Positions 59,338 to 64,000 of a stretch of 64,000 nucleotides of DNA are shown one piece after another. The stretch covers positions 186,001-250,000 of the forward strand of contig NZ_FMCR01000003.1 of NCBI RefSeq assembly GCF_900091575.1, given 5' to 3'. The notes beneath the pieces were generated by a model. The model saw nothing but the letters and a program-made list of their open reading frames with translations. It did not search any database and was not told where the DNA came from. The stretch is from Micromonospora saelicesensis. GTDB taxonomy: Bacteria > Actinomycetota > Actinomycetes > Mycobacteriales > Micromonosporaceae. Position 1 is the first letter of the stretch. Each line of letters begins with the position of its first letter. The translations under genes and the position numbers were made by a program.

Positions 59338-61359
59338 GTGACGCCTGCCGAGTCCCGCGCCCTGCCCGCGCCGCACCCGGAGGCGGCAGCCGACTCCGCC
59401 GAGCTGGTGAGCTACCGCACACCGGCCGGCCTCTTCGCCGGCCCGCCCGCATTGGCAGCCCCCACCACAGCGCCAGCCAACCCCGTAGCGCCGGCCGAGC
59501 CCACAGCGCCGGCGGAGTCCGAAACGCCGGCGGAGTCCGAAACGCCGGCCAACCCCGTAGCGCCCGCCGGGTCCGAAACGCCGGCCGAGAGCGCGGTGCC
59601 GACGCGGACGCGGTGGCGTCGGTGGACTCGGCGTCGGCAGCACCTGGCGGTGGGCGGGCTGTTCCTGCTCGCCGCACTCTGGGTGACCAGCCGGATCTGG
59701 CTGGACCCGTCGGGTCGGGTGGCCTCGCTCTACACCGGTGACCCGGCGCAGGTGCAGTTCTTCCTCGCCCACTCGGTACGCGTGGTGCTGCACGGCGAGT
59801 ACCCGTTCTACACCGAGCAGTTCAACTACCCGGACGGCGTCAACCTGATGGCCAACACGGCCGTGTTGGCGCTGGGCATCCCGATGGTCCCGGTGACGCT
59901 GCTCTTCGGGCCGGCGGTCTCCTTCGTGGTGCTGGTCACGCTCGGTCTCGCCGGCACCGCCATGGCCTGGTACCTGATGCTCTCGCGCCACCTGGTGCGT
60001 ACCGCGCTCGCGGCGGCGGTCGGTGGCTGGTTCTGCGGGTTCTCGCCCGCGATGCTCTCGCACGCCAGTTGGCACCCGAACATCATCAGCCAGTTCCTGC
60101 TGCCGTTCATCGTGTGGCGGGTGCTGGTGCTCACCCGCTCCGGAAAACCGGTTCGGGACGGGGCCCTGCTCGCCCTGCTGGTCACCGCGCAGGCGTTCAT
60201 CAACGAGGAGATCCTGCTCTTCACGGCGCTGGCCTGCGGCGTCTTCCTGCTGGCGGTGCTGGCCCAGGAGCCGGCCCGGTGGCGGGCGGCGTGGCGACCC
60301 CTGGGCGTCGGTGTGGTGACCTGCGCGCTGCTGGCCGGGGCGCTGCTGGCGTACCCGCTCTACGTGCAGTTCGCCGGGCCGATGGCCTACCACGGGCTCA
60401 GCGACGCGGTGAAGGACTACGGCAACGACATCGCCGCCTTCTTCGCCCCCGGCTCGCCCACCCTCGGCGGCAACCAGCGGGCCAACATCAACCTGGCGCC
60501 CAACTACTCCGAGGAGAACGCCTTCTTCGGCTGGAGCCTGTCGATGCTGGCCATCGGCATCGTGGTCTGGCTGCGCCGGGAGTTGATCGTTCGGGCGCTC
60601 GCGGTGACCGGCGTGTTCTTCGCCGTGCTCTCCCTCGGCGAGCGGGTCTCCTGGTGGGACCGCGAGCTGATCACCGGGCCGTGGCAGTGGTTGGTCCACC
60701 TGCCGCTGCTGGACGCGGTGGTGCCGACCCGGTTCGGGCTCATCACCAGCGTGGTGATCGGTCTGCTGCTGGCGCTCGCCGTCGAGCGGGCCTGGGCGCT
60801 ACGCCCGGCCGACCGCCGTACCGTCCGGGTGCTGACCGCCGCGGGCCTGGCCTTCGCGCTTCTGCCGATCGCTCCGATGCCGCTGCGGATGGTCTCCCGG
60901 CCGCCGGTGCCGGACTTCATCACGGCGGACCGGTGGCGGGCGTACGTCGGGCCGGACCAGACGCTGGTGCCGATTCCGGTGCCCAGCATGGGCAACACGC
61001 ACGGCATGCGCTGGGCGGCGGCCACCAACCTCGACTTCAAGATCCCCGGCGGTTACTTCCTCGCGCCCCGCAACGGCAACACCGGTGACGCGGGCCGGTT
61101 CGGCGGTCGTCCCAGCGGGGTGGGTCAGATGCTGGAGGAGGTGGCGACCACCGGCCGTACGCCCAAGCTGGACGACCGGCAGCGTCGGCGCTTCACCGAC
61201 GAGCTGCGACACTGGCGGGCGGCGATCCTGGTGCTGCCGGTGCGGCAGCAGAACGCCGAACCACTGCGACGTACGGTCGAGGAGCTGGTCGGCCCGGGCC
61301 GCCAGGAGTTGGATGTCTGGGTCTGGGACGTCCGAACGCTCACCGACCGTTCGGTCTGA
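59338..61359 (+). CDS. GT-C-like polytopic membrane protein, paralogue 1
   Basis: 673 residues from GTG. Residues 1-95 are cytoplasmic and Ala/Pro/Glu-rich with repeats of ESETPA. About 10-11 membrane helices follow. After helix 1 (LAVGGLFLLAALWVTSRIWL) comes the acidic loop TGDPAQVQFFLAHS, as expected for GT-C glycosyltransferases, then NYPDGVNLMANTAVLALGIPMVPVTLLFG. The C-terminal 150 residues contain a soluble domain (PGGYFLAPRNGN, DELRHWRAAILVLPVR, GPGRQELDVWVWDVR). It is followed, with a one-base overlap, by paralogue 2. Family knowledge: such enzymes use polyprenyl-phosphate sugar donors; actual donor and acceptor unknown. Confidence 0.82.
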   Translation: MTPAESRALPAPHPEAAADSAELVSYRTPAGLFAGPPALAAPTTAPANPVAPAEPTAPAESETPAESETPANPVAPAGSETPAESAVPTRTRWRRWTRRRQHLAVGGLFLLAALWVTSRIWLDPSGRVASLYTGDPAQVQFFLAHSVRVVLHGEYPFYTEQFNYPDGVNLMANTAVLALGIPMVPVTLLFGPAVSFVVLVTLGLAGTAMAWYLMLSRHLVRTALAAAVGGWFCGFSPAMLSHASWHPNIISQFLLPFIVWRVLVLTRSGKPVRDGALLALLVTAQAFINEEILLFTALACGVFLLAVLAQEPARWRAAWRPLGVGVVTCALLAGALLAYPLYVQFAGPMAYHGLSDAVKDYGNDIAAFFAPGSPTLGGNQRANINLAPNYSEENAFFGWSLSMLAIGIVVWLRRELIVRALAVTGVFFAVLSLGERVSWWDRELITGPWQWLVHLPLLDAVVPTRFGLITSVVIGLLLALAVERAWALRPADRRTVRVLTAAGLAFALLPIAPMPLRMVSRPPVPDFITADRWRAYVGPDQTLVPIPVPSMGNTHGMRWAAATNLDFKIPGGYFLAPRNGNTGDAGRFGGRPSGVGQMLEEVATTGRTPKLDDRQRRRFTDELRHWRAAILVLPVRQQNAEPLRRTVEELVGPGRQELDVWVWDVRTLTDRSV

Positions 61360-63155
61360 TGACCGCCGGGACGACGTCCCCGAACATCTCGCCCCCGGCG
61401 ACGGTCGGCGCGTCCCGCTCGGCCTGGCTGCGGGACGCGCTGGTGGTGGCCGGCTATCTGGGCCTCGCCGTGCTGGTGACCAGTGGGCAGTGGGGTCACC
61501 CGTGGCGGCTGTTCCACCAGGCGGGTGACCAGATCCTCTTCGAGTGGATGCTGGCCCACGCGGCGCATGCCGTGGTCGAGGGGGAGAACCCGCTCTTCAG
61601 CACCGGGTTGAACGCGCCCGACGGGGTCAACCTGATGGCGAACACCTCGGTGCTCGGCCTGGGCGTCCCGCTCACCCCGGTCACAGTGCTCTTCGGCTCG
61701 CAGGTGGCGTTCTGCGTGGCGGTCGTCTGCTGCCTCGCCGGGACCGCTGCCGCCTGGTACGTGCTGCTGCGCCGCCGGCTGGTCGGCACCCGGGCCCCGG
61801 CCGCGGTGGGTGGGCTGATCTGTGGTTTCGCCCCGGGCATGATCGCTCAGGCCGGCGCCCACCTGCACATCGCCGCCCAGTTCCTGGTGCCCGCGATCCT
61901 CGCCCTGGTGTTCCGGCCGGCCGCGGAGACGACGCGACACGGCGTGTGGCGGCCGGGCGTCGGCCTGGGGCTGCTGCTCGTCTGGCAGGTCTTCATCGGC
62001 GAGGAGGTGCTGGTCTTCCTGGTGCTCGCGGCCGGCGTCTTCGCGCTGGGTTACGCGCTCGCCGACCGGGTGGCCGCACGGCGGCTGGCGCCGGCCCTCT
62101 TCGGTCGACTCGCGGTGGCGGCCGGCGTGGCGGCGGTGCCGTTGGCGTACCCGCTGTGGTTCCAGTTCCACGGCCCGCAGCACTACTCCGGGATGGCGTT
62201 CGCCACGAAGGGCTTCCAACTGGACGTCGCCTCGTTCACCGCGTCGGCCCGGCAGACCGTGCTGGGTGACGACTGGCTACCGGGGTTGCTCTCGCCGAAT
62301 CCGACCGAGGAGAATTCGTTCTTCGGCCCGGGGCTGCTGGTGCTCGCCGTGGTGATCGTGATCTGGCAGTGGCGACGACCGCTGGTCCGGGCACTGGCCG
62401 CCTGCGGCGTGGTCTTCGCCCTGCTCTCGCTCGGCGACGAACTGCGGGTGGACGGTGAGGCCACCGGCATTCCGGGGCCGTACCGGCTGGTCGGCGGGCT
62501 GCCGCTGCTCGATCTCGCGGTGCCGGCCCGGTTCGCGCTGGTCTGCGTACCGGTGCTGGGTGTGCTGGTGGCCCTGTCCCTGGACCGTGTTCGGGCCGCG
62601 CGCGGACCGAACGTGGCGCCGGGCCTACCGGTGCGGCTGCTGTGGGCCGGCGCGGTCGCCGCCGCGTTGCTGCCCCTGATTCCGACGCCGATCCGCGTGG
62701 TGCCCGTCGCGCCGGTGCCGGCGTTTCTCGCCGCCGGTGGCTGGCGTCCGCTGGTGCCGCCCGGTCGGACGGTGGTGGCGGTGCCCCCGGTCACCGGTGC
62801 CGGGCGCAGCCCGGTGATGCTCTGGTCCGCCCGTACCGGTCTGGCGTTCGCCGCGCCGGGCGGTTACTTCATCGGCCCCAGCGGTCCGGACGACCCGGCG
62901 GCCCGCTGGGGCGCGCCGGACCGGCCCACGTCGGTGCTGCTGCGGCAGGTGGCCGAGACCGGCGCGGTGCCGGTGCTCAGCGACGCCGACCGCCGCCAGG
63001 CCGTCGAGGACCTGCGGCACTGGCGTGCCGCGGTGGTCGTACTCGGGCACCTGGAGCACGGTGATTCGGTCCGCCGAACCGTCGACGACCTGCTCGGCCC
63101 GGGCCGACCGGTTGACGGCGGATGGTTGTGGGACGTCCGGGACCACGTCGGCTGA
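61359..63155 (+). CDS. GT-C-like polytopic membrane protein, paralogue 2
   Basis: 598 residues, ATG overlapping the previous stop (TGATG). The N-terminal extension is short. The order of motifs is the same as in paralogue 1: DQILFEWMLAHAAHAV, APDGVNLMANTSVLGLGVPLTPVTVLFG, VGGLICGFAPGMIAQAGAHLHI, EENSFFGPGLLVLAVV, GGYFIGPSGPDDPAARWGAP, DLRHWRAAVVVLGH and DGGWLWDVRDH. It differs from paralogue 1 in the acidic loop, where AGDQ replaces TGDPAQ. Probably cotranscribed with paralogue 1. Donor and acceptor unknown. Confidence 0.82.
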   Translation: MTAGTTSPNISPPATVGASRSAWLRDALVVAGYLGLAVLVTSGQWGHPWRLFHQAGDQILFEWMLAHAAHAVVEGENPLFSTGLNAPDGVNLMANTSVLGLGVPLTPVTVLFGSQVAFCVAVVCCLAGTAAAWYVLLRRRLVGTRAPAAVGGLICGFAPGMIAQAGAHLHIAAQFLVPAILALVFRPAAETTRHGVWRPGVGLGLLLVWQVFIGEEVLVFLVLAAGVFALGYALADRVAARRLAPALFGRLAVAAGVAAVPLAYPLWFQFHGPQHYSGMAFATKGFQLDVASFTASARQTVLGDDWLPGLLSPNPTEENSFFGPGLLVLAVVIVIWQWRRPLVRALAACGVVFALLSLGDELRVDGEATGIPGPYRLVGGLPLLDLAVPARFALVCVPVLGVLVALSLDRVRAARGPNVAPGLPVRLLWAGAVAAALLPLIPTPIRVVPVAPVPAFLAAGGWRPLVPPGRTVVAVPPVTGAGRSPVMLWSARTGLAFAAPGGYFIGPSGPDDPAARWGAPDRPTSVLLRQVAETGAVPVLSDADRRQAVEDLRHWRAAVVVLGHLEHGDSVRRTVDDLLGPGRPVDGGWLWDVRDHVG

Positions 63156-63179
63156 GCCGACCGATGGCGCGGTCCTCGG

Positions 63180-64000
63180 CTAACCCACCAGGGCGCGCAC
63201 GTCCCACACCCAGACGTCGTCGACCCGCTGCGGTGGCCCCAGCAGGGCGGTGACCAGCTCACGGAGCACCGCCTCGCGGGGGTGCGCCCCGAGCACCACC
63301 ACCGACGCCCGCCAGAACCGCAGGTCCTCGACGGCCTGGCGGCGGTTCTCGTCGGTCAGCTCCGGAACCGTGCCGCTGTCCATGGTGGAGTAGATGAGGG
63401 AGCTGGTCGGTCGGTTCGGCGCACCGAAGACCCCCTCACCCAGCTCGTTCGGGCCGATGAAGTAGCCGCCCGGAACGGGGAACTCCTGCCCGGTCAGGGC
63501 ACTCCACCGCAGCGTCGGCAGACCGTGCACGTTGCTCGGGATCGGTACCGGCACCAGGGTTCGACCCGCCGGCACGTACGGCCGCCAGCCGCCCGCGGTG
63601 ATGAAGTGCGGCGGTGGGTCGATCTGCTGGGCGGGCAGCGGGCGGGGGAAGAGCGGCAGCACGGCGAGGGCGACCGCCGCGTACCCCACCGGGCGCAGCC
63701 ACCGACGGCGCGACGCGACCGGCTCGGCGGGCTTGGCGGGCTCGGCGGACACAGCCGGGGCCCCTTCGGCGGCGCGCTGGGCCGGCACCCGCGGCCGGTC
63801 GGCCACCGGGCGCCCCTGGCGGTGCGCGGCGTCCCAGGTCAACGCGAGCAGTACGCCCACCGCGGCGGCGACCACCAGCGTCAACCGGGTCGGCATCATC
63901 ATCTCGACCAGCGGCAGGTCGTCCGACACGTACGACCACGGGCCGCGCACACCGGTCTCCACACCGTTGAAGCGCACCCACGGCCCGATCGCGGCGATGC
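63180..64000 (-). CDS. GT-C-like polytopic membrane protein, paralogue 3 (5' part beyond window)
   Basis: The minus strand is open to the window edge, so only the C-terminal 273 codons are seen. They carry the same soluble domain as paralogues 1 and 2: GGYFIGPNELGEGVFGAPNRPTSS, EDLRFWRASVVVLGAH, LLGPPQRVDDVWVWDVRALVG. Convergent to paralogue 2. The last membrane helices (LTLVVAAAVGVLLALTWDAA, VGYAAVALAVLPLFP) are separated by an Ala/Pro/Glu-rich insert of about 45 residues (about 63720-63850), which the others lack. Confidence 0.82.
   Translation of the reverse strand, partial: IAAIGPWVRFNGVETGVRGPWSYVSDDLPLVEMMMPTRLTLVVAAAVGVLLALTWDAAHRQGRPVADRPRVPAQRAAEGAPAVSAEPAKPAEPVASRRRWLRPVGYAAVALAVLPLFPRPLPAQQIDPPPHFITAGGWRPYVPAGRTLVPVPIPSNVHGLPTLRWSALTGQEFPVPGGYFIGPNELGEGVFGAPNRPTSSLIYSTMDSGTVPELTDENRRQAVEDLRFWRASVVVLGAHPREAVLRELVTALLGPPQRVDDVWVWDVRALVG

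Overview
The window is high-GC actinobacterial chromosome. Gene content and style point to Micromonosporaceae, probably Micromonospora or a close relative: GTG and TTG starts, strong GGAGG ribosome sites, DUF3039/DUF3093/DUF3099/DUF3159/DUF3710/DUF4193 proteins, a B12-dependent ribonucleotide reductase and an HrdB-type sigma factor. I see no rRNA, tRNA, CRISPR array, transposase or prophage. It reads as core chromosome with small accessory insertions.

Layout. 1-1044: 3' part of a secreted GH5 cellulase (minus). 1386-12237: conserved core block with a DUF349 protein, an extradiol-dioxygenase-like protein, miaA, dapF, an ACT-domain malic enzyme, hflX, a propeller-like membrane protein with a Gly/Pro/Arg tail, lexA and nrdR. 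12305-18035: nrdJ, a folD gene under a ZTP (pfl) riboswitch, and divergently an ECF sigma factor with a CU044_5270-type membrane protein; a 42-bp near-perfect palindrome lies between the two units. 18075-23749: accessory-looking genes (FAD monooxygenase, DUF2332, MerR, alpha/beta hydrolase, DHFR-like reductase, DUF5522, lipoprotein). 23769-31665: DtxR/IdeR-type regulator, rhodanese, AcuC deacetylase next to a GNAT/acyl-CoA-synthetase fusion, an ArsR-SRPBCC-VOC operon, and sigB. 31899-41287: Spo0M-like protein, dtd and a methyltransferase, an HhH-GPD glycosylase-like protein, a toxin-antitoxin-like pair, DUF3099, a pseudouridine salvage pair (PfkB kinase and psuG), DUF3039, a TRIC-like channel and a DEAD/DEAH helicase. 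41633-57767: DUF7455, the principal sigma factor, inositol monophosphatase, LytR_C protein, DUF4193, DUF3093, dut, DUF3710, OB-fold, DUF3159, two TrkA-type K+ regulators divergent from a KimA-like permease, a TrmA/RumA-type RNA methyltransferase and dxs. 57989-64000: a lipoprotein and three paralogous GT-C-like polytopic membrane proteins.

The order of the core genes matches, from memory, Mycobacterium tuberculosis Rv2731 down to Rv2682c (miaA, dapF, hflX, lexA, nrdR, ideR, sigB, sigA, suhB, dut, ceoC, ceoB, dxs1), with extra genes inserted. That supports the assignments of the small DUF genes.

Most interesting non-coding content: the ZTP riboswitch; the 42-bp palindrome; several long intergenic palindromes that look like REP-type repeats (two copies of one family at 5329-5388 and 32717-32776, others at 41425-41503 and 57878-57947); LexA-box-like sites upstream of lexA; and a 94-nt stretch identical between sigB and sigA that suggests gene conversion. 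No clearly new defence or biosynthetic system is visible. The best candidates for undescribed biology are the three-paralogue membrane protein cluster, the AcuC/acyltransferase pair with a degenerate ligase site, and the palindromic repeats.
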